This document shows positions 35,766 to 47,800 of a DNA stretch of 64,000 bases, piece after piece (positions within the stretch are counted from its first letter, which is position 1; every line of letters starts with the position of its first letter). The translations under genes were made by a program, and so were the position numbers. Below the pieces are notes generated by a model. It was not told the DNA's origin. It did no database searches and worked only from the letters and a program-made list of their open reading frames with translations. Source of the DNA: Madurella fahalii (Eukaryota; Ascomycota; Sordariomycetes; Sordariales); the NCBI GenBank assembly GCA_029876055.1, contig CM056875.1, forward strand, positions 7,341,001 to 7,405,000, given 5' to 3'.

Positions 35766-36945
35766 ATGGCGAGAGATACGATGACGGCGTCAGCATTGGC
35801 GAGACAGTCCAAAGTGCCCTTTGTGGAGTACCCCTCGCCAAATCGAGCCGACCTCAGCCGCAAACAATGCCTAATTTTCTTCATCCCCGGCAACCCCGGG
35901 CTCATTGACTATTACACCCCATTCCTCAGCACGCTGCGCCAATTGCTTGATGAGAGGGAGGCAAAGGAGGGATGTGGCTATGCATTTCATATCTATGGCC
36001 GCAACCTACTTGGCTTCGAAGACGGGGACCACGAGCCCGCATTTGGGACGCCGACAGCCGAGGGGGTCAGGATAGAGCCCTACACGCTCGAGGACCAGAT
36101 CCAGTGCCTTTGTGAACAGGTCTGCCGGGTCAATTACTCAGCGCTGCAAGGCCCTGCCGCAAGAAGCAGGAGGAGGGCGTTTGACAAGGTTATACTCATC
36201 GGCCATTCAGTGGGCGCCTACATTACGCTCGAGATATTCAATCGCCACCATCAGAACCGGCTTCGGAGTGATAGCCAACAGACAGACAGCCATGAGCCTT
36301 CGAGTTCTCTCGGAAGCGTCGAGCTGACGGCCGGCATCCTGCTCTTTCCCACGGTCGTGTACATCGCGCAATCGAGCAGCGGCCAGAAGCTTGCCCTAAT
36401 CCGTCGAGTGCAATTCCTCGACATGTCTGCCCACTACATGGCTAAATGGTTTGTGAGCCTGTGGCCGCGCTGGATTCTTGGTGCAATCGTACGCCGCTTC
36501 CTCGGGTTTCCCGAGCATGCCGCGCTCGCCACCATGCGCTTCCTCACCAGCAAGGACGGCATCTGGCAGGCTCTGCACATGGGCAAGGACGAGATGGAGA
36601 CCATCACCGAGGAGAAGTGGAACGAAGATCTGTGGGAGATCCAAGGGGCCGAGGAGGGGACAGGGGTGGCAGCAAAGTTTTTCTTTTACTTCGCCGAGAC
36701 GGACCACTGGGTGGCCGACGAGTGCAGGGACGAGTTTATTGAGAAGAGAAGGAGGCACGAGAAAGGGAAGACGAGGATTGTGGTTGACGAGGAGAAGATC
36801 CCTCATGCGTTCTGCATCCGTAGGTCCTATGCCGGCCCGGACCCTCACCGCCTGGCCGCTAAGCTGACGTTGGGGACACACAGATCACAGTGAGAGCGTG
36901 GCGGAAAAGGTTAAGTTGTGGATCGAGGACATTGTAGGTCAGTAG
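35766..36945 (+). CDS. Lipid-droplet-associated hydrolase (LDAH family)
   Basis: An alpha/beta hydrolase of the LDAH (C2orf43) family, whose members associate with lipid droplets. Two exons (35766-36819 and 36884-36945) are joined by a GTAGGT...CACAG intron that carries the final His-containing segment, giving 371 residues. The fold's opening strand is LIFFIPGNPGLIDYYTPFL with the oxyanion-loop motif PGNPG. The nucleophile elbow is ILIGHSVGAY (Ser near residue 147). The late segment FYFAETDHWVADE has the Asp typical of the catalytic acid, and PHAFCIHHSESVA carries the candidate catalytic His. ATG 35766 lies in a strong ACCATGG context. It converges with the four-helix membrane gene. Confidence 0.9.
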
Positions 36946-37521
36946 GCCTGGCCGCGATTCTCGGTGAGGACACTCGGCCTGGCTGCGGTGCCTCGCGTAT
37001 ATGGCATGTCCCTGCTCGTATCTGCTTCGAGCAGCTCGACCCGAACAACCCGCGAGAGTCGGCTTATATCCGCATCCGAAACCCATCGGACCTAGACAGT
37101 CCACAGATCTCGGCCCAATCCGAGCAAGCTTCGGTCACACCATGTAACGCTTTTTGGCCGTGCGGGCGCCAGCCGTGGACACGGGTCAGATGGAGATTTA
37201 GGCATCCTTATTCTCTGTTACAGCATTGGCCAGCTCCACCCAACACGACTCAACAACTCCGATCGCTGCTTGGCGATCATTTGCAGCGTCAGCAAATGAG
37301 TTTGATTGTGTTACGGGATCCCTTTCCTCGAACCCCCAGCAGAACGAGGGGGCAGAGCGGGGCATCAGGAACTTTGATTGAAAAACAGACGCTATTGACT
37401 TGGGGGTATCATCTTGACTCGCCACCTTCATCATCATTCGTAATCACAAACGCCAAGCTCCAACCTAAAGGACTCGCACCAGAAGTAATCAATATCGGTG
37501 TGCATGTGTGAACCTTCAGCA
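36946..37521. other. Convergent gap, 3' flanks only
   Basis: About 575 bases between two convergent genes. Open frames here have no recognisable content. Probably only 3' untranslated regions. Confidence 0.4.
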
Positions 37522-38654
37522 CTAACAATACCAAGTTGCATTGGCGTAAGATGGCGTTTGATGAGCAGCATTGCGGTGAATGGTGTCGTCCGGTTTTCGT
37601 GGTAGGGTTGCTCGAATGGCGCCTCCGGCCTCCCCGTTCCAGACTTTCGTCGGTGCTTGTGACAACGGCGAGTGCGGTGATGGTGAGGCCGCTGACCGCT
37701 CCGTGGGAGTAAGTTGAAACGAAGTGATCCGAACGCGAGGCTGTTCTGGGGTCGGACTGGGATCTAGGTCATTCAGATGTATGCTCGTGGCGAACTTGTC
37801 AAGGTTGAGGAACTCAGGGACTGTCCGAGAACCGGTCGCACCCAGAGGTGGGCTGATAGCATCTGCGTCTGGTAACCGCAAGCCGGCGACCCTTTCTCTC
37901 CGAGTCTTGTGTCGTCTGTCCAACGAGTTGCATACGTAGAAGAAGAGCAGGAACGAGTGGACTATCCTGTGTATCCTATATTAGTTCCCCATCATAGTGT
38001 GCCCCCCTCCCAAATGAAAATTCCTCGTAGCTTGCCATCACTTACATCAAAAACACCAACAGGCACGCGCTGGCTATCTCTTCTGCCAGCGGGTCGAAGT
38101 AAGCGCCGTAATCGCAGATGCCGATGATGATGTCCACTAACAACAGACCAGTCGCGGTGGCCACTCCCAGAAACAGAGCAACATCAACCCAGACATGGAT
38201 GTCGGGCGGGATCCCCTTGTTCCGGATTCCGCTATATCGGAGGAAGCATGCAGTAATGAACTCGGCCACGCCCCAAAGCGCAGTGATCGGGCACTGTAGC
38301 AAGAAGCGTTAGGGACAAGAGGCGGCAACAGAGATGGCTCAATCAAAAACCAACCACTATCAAGGCGGGGAGCAGCCGCTCGAGCGCATGCTGTGGGCCG
38401 CTCTCCCCCACGACGATCGAGAGGACGATTCCCGCCACGGCCGTCGCGAGGACGAACGATATGGACCTGATGAGAATCGAAGTGATGAAGAAATCCTTCC
38501 CTAGACCGTCGACGTTCCTGAGCCTCCACTGCCTGAGTTCCTTCCTCGACGGCTTTGCGGCGGGCGGGGGGAGCGAATCAAGCCAGGCTTCGATGACGGG
38601 GTTGAAAGTAGGCGCCGGCCGGGTCGGCAGTTGTCGCAGGCTGAACCCTCGCAT
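37522..38654 (-). CDS. Hypothetical four-helix membrane protein
   Basis: I do not recognise a named family. Three exons (38355-38654, 38046-38293 and 37522-37966) join in frame through donors GTTGGT and GTAAGT, giving 330 residues. The N-terminus MRGFSLRQLPTRPAP is followed by a basic/amphipathic stretch (SRKELRQWRLRNVDGLG). Four hydrophobic segments follow: ISFVLATAVAGIVLSIVV, ITALWGVAEFITACFL, VDVALFLGVATATGLLLV and ACLLVFLMIVHSFLLFFYV. The last spans the second intron, which supports the splice model. The C-terminal half is a hydrophilic, Pro/Ser/Thr-rich cytoplasmic-type tail. The four-helix plan with an exposed tail is like that of many small fungal plasma-membrane proteins. Function cannot be assigned. 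Confidence 0.75.
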
Positions 38655-40652
38655 TGGAGGGCCCGTAATGGTGTTGTTGTGCCCGGACTGCCGGCGGGGG
38701 AGTTGAACGTATTGCTCTCTCGGCGGTGATGCTCCGCATGTCGGATCTGCTCGGAGCCTGAGGCCGGAATCGTGAACAAGAAGCTTGTTCGGAGACCTTC
38801 CGATTTGGGCGGCCGAAACATCAACAGATCGGGGCTGGCCAAAGGGACTCGATCCGAGGAATGCAACAACACGCCTCCTCTGATGACTTAGTGTGATCTC
38901 GGCTCAAGGAATGTCACACCCGTTCATGACATTCCAGGTCCGGAATCGACTCGACACAGGGCTGCAATGGGCTCAAAAGCCCCCAACGTCCACCTTTAAA
39001 AAGAATCGAGGCGCCGCGACCACACAGCAGTGGGGAACTCGGACTTTTTGGCTTGGAAGACGAAGTACATAGGTAGACTAAGCTTTAGGCATCCGTGAAA
39101 CGCCCCCCTGTCGTAAAGTGTGATCCCCCTCGGTAAGGTGCAGTACATGTACTTACCATACCAAAGCCCGGGACTCGGAGAGGCTTATGAGTAATCTAGG
39201 ATCGTGGGATCGGCGAACGCGTTAAAGGGAAAAAAAAAGGGACATTTGGTAATTCACCCGCCCTCTTCCTTCCGACACCTAAGGCACAAGACGAATTCTC
39301 GAACTGGCACAAAGTCGCAAACATGGCGTCGACCTGCACAAGTTCCTTGAATTTCTGGTGTCCCGTTTAACCGGGGGCCAGTTCCTTTCGCATCCACCAG
39401 GGAGGATTCTTGGCATTCCTGGGTGAGCGCTCCCGGATGTCAGCAGGCTCGGTGCCGATCTCTCTGCACCTCAAACGGGTTAGCAAAGAGCCGTCCCTCG
39501 ATTCCGATGCCGAGACGGCGCCACTGGGTTTGCCGTGTCGGGCCCGCCCGAGCCTCCCGTGTGCCTCCCCGGTACGTTGAGATGGGACTGGGGAGATGCT
39601 TGCCATGAGACGGGATGATTTGTTGTGATGGGGTTGTCTATTTCGTTTTATTCCATCGCCATGGCCAGTGTATGGGTGGAAATGTCATTTCTTGGACGAA
39701 CACCTTTGAACCGTCACAGGGGTGTGTCCGCCTTCCTGGACTTACGGAACCGGTGGATTTCGCAATTCCTCATATCAACCACCATTTTACATGCTCTATT
39801 ACACGCCTGTACTATATATTGCGTATATAGCTTACTTTCACAATTCCCCACCCGCATCGGCCCGAGGTGTTGAGGCGGATCACTGATATGCACTGATCCG
39901 AGGCGAAGGGAACTACCTTTACTTTGACGTCGCAAACGGCTGTCTGATCTCCACACTAAAAAATTGGAAATCAAATGAAGGATAAGAGAGACGAACGCAG
40001 CAAGACAAAGAGTACCCCTGGCAGTAGTGCGTCTTTTCTCGCGTATCTCTAGCTATCTCGATGAACGGCCAGATGTCAAGCTGCTGAGCGAGAAGATCCG
40101 AGATCAAACCCCAGCAAACATCGTTAGCATGGGGCCCCACACAACGAGGAGGGGCTGTCAAAGCTGTGACGTCAAGCGTCCCGTCATACGCTCTCGGGCC
40201 GGATTGGCGGTACCTCAGGTTTGGGCTGTGGAAAGTATGGTGAACATGAAAGGAGACCCTATTGCATCGAGGCCAGCGGACGGTAGGCGTTCGGCCAGCT
40301 CTTGTATTTCTTTCTGTTTGTCCCGAGTCAAAACGAGGCGTGAGTCCAAGATGATCATCGTTGTTGCCTTAGCGCCTGACAAAACTGTCAGGCTGCTATC
40401 GGTTATCAGAAATTTTTCAAAACCATTTTGCCCCACCAAAGGCATCTCTTCCCCCACCTTCTGATTCAACCTACCAACCTGCCAAAGGCGCAGCAGCCAA
40501 CCTCGCCTCACCCGTCATTGTTCGGTCGAGGACAAAGCAACAAGCACGATTGTGCCCACTCATTAGTTTTGGGTCTTCTAGAGTCGGTGGCTTCTTCGTT
40601 TAATTCCTCTCCCTCCTTGCCGCACGAAGCCAAATCTAAAAAAAACCCCACC
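38655..40652. promoter_or_regulatory. Divergent intergenic region upstream of ARB1
   Basis: A 2-kb gap separating the membrane-protein gene and ARB1, transcribed away from each other. It holds both promoters and leaders. No gene is supported; an A-rich run (39229-39237) and scattered short frames are all that I see. Confidence 0.45.
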
Positions 40653-42675
40653 ATGCCGCCCTCCGCATCTAAGGAAAAGCGTCTCGCCAAGCGCGCTGCT
40701 GAGGGCAAAGAGAAGAAAACGCTCGCCTCGCGGTCCAAGGCCAACTCCAAAAATGCTAGCGCCGCCGCATCCGTGAACGGCGACGACATCGACGCTCATG
40801 GAAACCCCATCCTGCCGGATGAGCCCGCCACCTCGGCCGATAAGATGGACGAGGTCAAGCGCCTGGCTGAGCAGATGGACAAGCATGGTCTTTCGGACCG
40901 TGTCACAACCGGCGTCTTAGCATCGACCGTTGCGAGCAAGGATGTCAAGGTCACGAGCGTCAGCTTGGTTTTCCACGGCCGCGTCCTGATCTCCGATTCT
41001 ACTCTCGAGCTCACCCTAGGTCGGCGATACGGCTTGCTGGGTGAGAACGGCTGCGGCAAGAGTACCTTACTCAAAGCCATTGCGGCTCGCGAGTACCCGA
41101 TCCCAGACCATGTCGACATCTATCTACTAAACGAGGGTGCTCCTCCCACCGATATGGGCGCTTTGGAGTGGGTTGTTAAGGAGGCTGAGAACGAGATGGA
41201 ACGCCTCGATAAACTGGCCGAGAAGCTGCTCGAGGAGGAAGGCCCCGAGTCGCCGGTCCTGATGGACCTTTATGATGTAAGTGATAAGCCAACGTCTGCC
41301 ACGGCACCGAGAACAAAGCTAACCGGATGACCAGCATATGGAGAAGATGGACCCCTCCACGTTCGCGACCCGCGCCTCTCTCATCCTGACCGGTCTGGGT
41401 TTCAACAAGACAACTATTCACAAGAAGACCAAGGACATGTCCGGTGGGTGGAGAATGCGTGTCGCGCTTGGCAAGGCGCTTTTCGTCCAGCCAACCCTCC
41501 TTCTTCTTGACGACCCTACTGCACACTTGGATCTCGAGGCGTGCGTGTGGCTCGAGGAGTATCTCAAGAAGTGGGAACGCACCTTGGTCCTGGTTTCTCA
41601 CTCGCAGGATTTCCTTAACGGCGTCTGCACAAGCATGATCGACATGAGGCAAAAGAAGCTCATCTACTACGGCGGCAACTACGACTCTTACGTCAAGACG
41701 CGGTCTGAGCAGGAGACGAATCAGATGAAGGCATATCAGAAGCAACAAGATGAAATCGCCCACATCAAGAAGTTCATCGCCAGCGCCGGTACATACGCCA
41801 ACCTGGTCAAGCAGGCCAAATCCCGTCAGAAGATCCTGGACAAGATGGAGGCCGACGGTTTCATCCAGCCTGTTGTTCCAGACAAAATCTTCACTTTCCG
41901 TTTCGCCGACGTTGAGAAGCTGCCGCCACCCGTCTTGTCCTTTGACAACGTCACTTTCTCGTACTCGGGTGACCCTAAGGATGATTTGTACCGCAACATT
42001 GACCTTGGTTTCGACATGGACTCGCGCACTGCCCTTGTAGGCCCCAACGGTGTGGGCAAGTCTACGCTCCTGCGCCTCATGACCGGAAAGCTGTCTCCCA
42101 CGGGCGGCTCTGTGACGCGGCACACTCACCTGAAGCTTGGTCTGTATTCGCAGCACTCTGCTGAGCAGCTGGATCTTACAAAGTCGGCGCTAGACTTTGT
42201 TCGGGAGAAGTACAAAGAGAAATCTCAAGACTACCAGTACTGGCGGCAGCAATTGGGCCGATACGGTCTGACGGGAGATGCCCAGACGTCCTTGATCGGC
42301 ACTCTCTCCGACGGTCAAAAGAGCCGTATCGTCTTTGCGCTCCTCGCCATCGAGGGTCCCAACATGCTCCTGCTGGACGAGCCGACAAACGGCCTCGATA
42401 TCCCGACCATCGACAGTCTGGCCGATGCCATCAACGCGTTCAGTGGAGGTGTCATTGTCGTCAGCCACGACTTCAGGTAAGCTGCATTCCCGTTTCCGTT
42501 CTCACCAACCTTCGCTTGTGAAAACAATGATGCTAACACCGTCTCCAGACTATTAGACAAGATTGCCAAGCAGATTCTAGTCTGCGAGAACAGGACGATT
42601 AGACAGTGGGACGGTTCGATATCTGATTACAAGAACTACCTGCGGAAGAAGATGATTTCGGCGGGCGCAGTTTGA
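40653..42675 (+). CDS. ARB1: ABC-F ATPase ARB1/ABCF2, ribosome biogenesis
   Basis: A soluble twin-ATPase ABC-F protein. Yeast Arb1 acts in ribosome biogenesis and shuttles between nucleus and cytoplasm. Three exons (40653-41276, 41335-42476, 42549-42675) give 630 residues, normal for the family. The start lies after ACCCCACC. A Lys/Ala-rich N-terminus (SKEKRLAKRAAEGKEKK) is followed by nucleotide-binding domain 1 with Walker A GENGCGKST near residue 130, signature MSGGWRMRVALGKALF and Walker B LLLLDDPTAHLDLE. A linker with KQAKSRQKILDKM follows. Domain 2 has GPNGVGKST near residue 444, the ABCF2-type signature LSDGQKSRIVFALL and LLLDEPTNGLD. No membrane segment. Codon bias is strong. Confidence 0.96.
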
Positions 42676-43864
42676 AGCATCTGATGGTGATGGTCTGCAT
42701 CCACAAACGCAACAAGAATGACGGCGATGTCTGCGTCGCACCAAGACGTGCCTCAAGTGCCGTCATCATGCGAGAGTGGCCAGCGAAATAAAAATGAAAA
42801 GCGGGTTCGGGAGCGCGCGCAAGGATGGTTCCGGGCGGGGAGCGCTCGGTGCGGAGGGGGAAAATTGGGTTGGATGAATGTGACGATGGCGGCTCTTTGT
42901 GCTCACGAAGATGAATTTTTTTGGGACGGATAGACTGTGAACCTTTTGCTTTGTGTGACGCACATTTCCGCTATTCATTAGATGCATCAGCGGAATTGCT
43001 AGACGCCTGAATAATGACAGAAACGGGTCGGGTTATCGCCCTTTTTTTTCCCCTTCTTTCTTTATTATTACACTTATTCTGCTATTTGTTGGAACCCATC
43101 GAAGCCCAGCGAGATCATCTCCCGACAGCGCAGCGTTGCAGCGTTGCGGAGGAGTAGCAGTGGCCCGCGGAAACCCCGCCCAATCCCCAAACCCCAGGCC
43201 GTCAAAATGTGGATCCAGGCCTGAAGCCATTCCAAAACTCGTTGCATCCGGATTTTGGCGCAAACCAGAGGCGAGGGCGGCCCAGGAGTCATTTGTCATT
43301 AGCAGATGAAAACGGGCCAGGTTAATTGTTCTGTTACGATTGCCTTTAGATCAGCTTCCAAGCGAGATCCAGACTCGAATGCCGGCTTGCGTGAGTCTGT
43401 GCTGTTGAGGTGTTGGCGTTTTACCAGAGGATCTCACAGTCGGGCCTGCGACGCTCTGGTTGGTTCGACCACCTCTGCCCCAGCCCAGGGCAGGGCTCCC
43501 TGAAGCGGCGTTGCTTTGATGCACGTACCAGCTTGCAGCCCCAGCGGGTAATTGGCACCAGGGCTGAAATGGCCCCGTTCCTGGCGGACAAGGGAGGGGC
43601 GTCGTTAGCCTGTTAGTGCATTCAGCCAGCCATCCGATCTAGCCATGAGTGGGAGCGCCCAGTTCTGCTGCGATGTCTCATGTTGACGGAGGGCTATCGC
43701 GTCTCAGGGTACCGGTAAGAAGGTAAACGAATTGGAGTGAGAAGCCGGAAGGTTTGTTGAGCGCCATGCATTCCGTTGCGGCCATCGTCATCTTCTTGGG
43801 GTAGAGCAAGAGGCCACGACTCCTTGCTCGATTTGTCGTCAGATCCAAAGATGATCAAGATGTG

Positions 43865-43883
43865 AAAAAAAAAAAAAAAAAAA
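43865..43883 (+). repeat. Homopolymer run of 19 A
   Basis: Nineteen consecutive A residues followed by GGG, in non-coding DNA between ARB1 and INO80. Confidence 0.7.
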
Positions 43884-44797
43884 GGGTTGGACCGCAAAAA
43901 CCGAAATCACGACGAGTCTATTACGGGAAAGAAGATATGGATTCATGCACCGCTGCCTCTGCTAAGCGTTTGCTTTCGAATCAATCGGGTTGTTTTCAGG
44001 CCAGCCAAGCGGACAGCCAAGGCCGCCCCTAACAAGCTAGCGGGTGTGAGTCTAATAAGGGGCTGACGTCTCGCTGGAGTGGCACTAACTTTGCTCGATC
44101 GGTAGCCTGTGTGGTCCACTGGGATGGATCACCTTCGCGAGAGGTGCGAGGAAGCAGGTGTCAAAGGGGCATTTTGGGGGGAGAGAGTCTGCACCGCACA
44201 CCAACGCAGCAAGCAAATGTGGCCAAATCGAGTAGAGCAATCCAGCCCGGCAACCACGCCTGGCTCATGGATTTCCGACCAACACCACCGTCCCCATCGC
44301 ATCTTCATCATCGCATCACCACCATCATCACTGCACCCTTCCCATATCATCACGGGCACCGCCGCCGTCCAACCCCGGGACGCCGCCCGATTCCCCTAAT
44401 TGCCCAATTTTGGTGATTCACCTCCGCTCCACCGGTGCAGCTGCAACGCCGCTGCCGCTCAGCCCGCCCGTGACAACACCCGCCACCACGGAAAACCGAG
44501 ACGACGTCGTCTTTACCGCCAACCGCACCATTTCATCCGATTTCTGTGCGGATCGCCTCGCCAACACCACCGTCACCGAGCTCGGCGTCGTGTCCCGCCC
44601 AACCCGCCCAACTCGTCCATCAGCAGCACCATTGTCCTCACTGCCTTGTGCCTACCGCGATTTTATCTTGCTAACCGAACCGCCGCATCGCCATCGACAA
44701 GCGCCACGCGAGACCGGCTGCACTTTGCAGCGCATCCTGAATTAAAAAAGTGTCGATTGCCATCGTGATTCCGACGTGTGCCGCGCCGACCGAGTCG

Positions 44798-44812
44798 ATG
44801 GAGCTCGCATAA
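44798..44812 (+). promoter_or_regulatory. Possible four-codon upstream ORF before INO80
   Basis: ATG-GAG-CTC-GCA-TAA lies 66 bases upstream of the INO80 start, followed by a short A run (44818-44829). If the transcript starts further upstream, this minimal open frame could lower or regulate translation. The transcription start is unknown. Confidence 0.3.
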
Positions 44813-44878
44813 ACTGTAAAAAAAAAAAACCTGCAGAGTAACTCGCTGTGGAAAAGGGACGCCAGGAGTGGCTGCACC

Positions 44879-47800
44879 ATGGACCACTTTTCGACGGTGC
44901 TGCAGCGACCGCCTCACTTCGATGAGGACGGGAGCAATGGAGTCACGGGCGAAGACCGAGGGCCGCGGGGAGGGCTGCGCGACATCCTGAACCCCGTCAG
45001 CACAACTTCGCAGGCACCTTCAAGCCATGGGACACCAGGAACGCCCGGAGCACCTGCGCCGCCCCGACCACGCTCGTCGTTCAGTCTGAGATCGCCAACG
45101 CAATCGGATTACCACCATCCGAGCCCCTTTGCTGCCTCGCCGCCTTCAACAGCCGTCGGCACCCAGCCGCCGGGTCCTCGGTCCATCCTCAACAATCCCT
45201 TCGTGTCAAACTCCACCCCTTCACTCCCGCCGCCGCTGCAGGCGCCACAGAGCATTGCATCGTCAACATCCTCATCGGGCCTGCAGCACCCGCCTCGGTC
45301 GCCATTGCACGCGCCTCCCGTGTACTATCCATCAGACGTTCGCGATCGAGAGTCCATGCGCGAAAAATCAGGGCCCAGCAGTTTCTACGACCCAACCAGC
45401 GACAAGAGGGAGCGCGAACGCAGGGCTTCGGACACGGGCTCCTGGCGCAACGCGACGCAAAACTCGACACCAAAGGTAAGCAAGCAAATAACTGCGGGCG
45501 CGGCCCCAATGCCCCCAATGCCCCAATGCCCCATTTGCTATTTTCTTTGTCCCAGCCTCGACCTTGGATCACCAGTTCCATGATTACCTATCTTTCCACC
45601 TGCTGCCTGCCCGCCAACCCGTAGCAGGGCAGCAAAGCCTGCAATTTTTCATTGCGCAACCAGACGTACCCTTATTCCCCCTTCCTATTGATCACCCGAT
45701 CCGCCCTTTGTGCCGAATTCACTGACAGCAATTATTTTGGACCCACGCCACTTTAGGCCCGCGATTCTTACACATATTCCCAACCCTCCTCCGAATATTA
45801 CAACGGCGGCTACGCATCTCCTGCTGCATCATCTTTCCCACCGCGGAGCCCCGTCTCGCATCCTCATCCCGCGCCTGCCATGGGGTCCATGAGTCCATCG
45901 TCGAGATCACGCAACATTCCGTCACCCAGTTTGAGACACATCCCTATACCCAGTTCCAACACCAACGGGGCGACATCGACCGTGCTGCCAGCCCTTGCGC
46001 GGACCGAGTCGCCGGCACCTCCGTCTAAAACCTCGGGTACTGCTGCAAGCGTAAGGCTTTACCCGGCTCGTGTGCGTGTACTCTCACCGCTGCTAACAAC
46101 GCTTCTTAGACTCCGAGTCGTGCCGCTGGCGTCATGTCTTTCTCAAATATTCTTTCCAGCTCCGAGCCCGTCTCTAAACCGAGGCCGACGTCGCCCGTCC
46201 TTGTCGACGACACGCCCATCGCGATTGAAAAGCTCGGGCAACCCGACAAGATGGACAAGGCGGAGAGGGATAAGAAGCAACCGCGGCGGAACGCGAAGTC
46301 GCGCGTCTCAGATATCAAGGCTCTCGAGTCGACTCCCAAGGCAGCCCGGAAAGCGTCCTCCAAGCAGCCCGAAACGCCCGCTGCTCTGCGCGTCCCTACC
46401 AAGAGGTTGGCCAATGGCTTCCCAAAGCACAAGGTCTTTTCTGCGGACAAGGAAAAGAAGATACGGGAACTCATGGAGCAGTTTGACTTTGAAGATGTCG
46501 ACGATACCGAGTTCGACGAAGAGCAAACTGCCTGGATGGAGCGTGCCCAGCGGCGTCGGCAGGAGATGCATCGCCGCGACATTGCCTTACGGCAGTCCCG
46601 ACGGGGCGACTTCAGCGAAGCGGAAACCCGGAAGCTCAAGGTGCATGCGGACCTCGGGAAGGGCCGATACGATGACCTACACTACGACGAAGCGCTTCAG
46701 GAAGTTCGGGAGCGTGAGGTGTTTGCCGAGAAGGAGCGCAAGAAGGACATGCAGCGCAAGAGACGCCGTGAGAAGTCGATGGCCACGACCATAGAGCAGA
46801 GGGTCGCGGCGCTTGCGAGAGCCTCGGCCGCGCAGGACGAATCCGAGCGGCAAAAGTACATGCGTGAAGCCGAGCGTGCAAACAAGAAGGTGCAGCAGAC
46901 CAAGTACATCTTACAGAAGGGATTTAAGGGACCTGCGCGTAACCTTGGCCCGATTGAACCCAATCTGGAGGGCGGCACAATGGCAACCTTCCAGGCCGAG
47001 AACATGGAACCTGGCAAAGGTAAGGGTAAAGGCCGGGCTGGAGGGAGGCTCAAGAAATCGAAAGAGCAGAAACAAGCCGAGAAAGACTCGGCCGAGGCAG
47101 CCCAGGCCGCCCTGGATGCCGGCGAGGAACTTCCCAGCCGGGAAGAGACCAAGATCCGGATCAAGCTCAGCAAGTCAAAAGCAGGAAAGGAGGACGCCGA
47201 CAAGGACAAGGAGAACAGGGAACCAAAGGACCCCAAGGAGAAGGAGAAGGCCGTCGAGGAGCCCAAGGATCCCTTGGAACTCAAGTTCCAGTCCAAGGGT
47301 TTCAATCAAATTTACGACCAGATCTGGCGCGATCTTGCAAGGAAGGACGTCAACAAGGTCTTCAGACTCGCCACCGACTCGTACTCGACGAAGGCATCCA
47401 ACCTCAAAAAGACGGCTATCCTGGCGTCGAAGGAAGCAAAGCGATGGCAGCTGCGCACCAACAAGGGCACCAAGGACTTGCAGGCGCGTGCAAAGCGTGT
47501 CATGCGTGACATGATGGGCTTCTGGAAGCGCAACGAGCGAGAGGAGCGTGACCTCCGTAAGGCGGCAGAGAAGCAGGAGCTTGAGAACGCCCGGAAGGAG
47601 GAGGCGGACCGTGAAGCAGCCCGCCAAAAGCGGAAGCTCAACTTCCTCATCTCGCAGACCGAACTCTACTCCCACTTCATTGGGAAGAAGATCAAGACGA
47701 ACGAGGTCGAGCGGAGCACGGATCGTCCCGACGTGGCCGCCGAGGACAAGGACAAGATTCCGGAGCACACGCTCGATATCGCTGAACCGACCGGCCCGGT

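Larger units (their letters stand above)
42676..44878. promoter_or_regulatory. Intergenic region and INO80 leader
   Basis: A 2.2-kb gap between two plus-strand genes. The first part is the ARB1 3' flank. A run of 19 A lies at 43865-43883. The last 500 bases are C-rich and probably form the INO80 promoter and 5' leader. No gene is supported. Confidence 0.45.

Noticed and set aside
41176..42156. Long minus-strand frame (326 codons) opposite ARB1
   Set aside because: Antisense of the ARB1 exon; no independent start context or domain.
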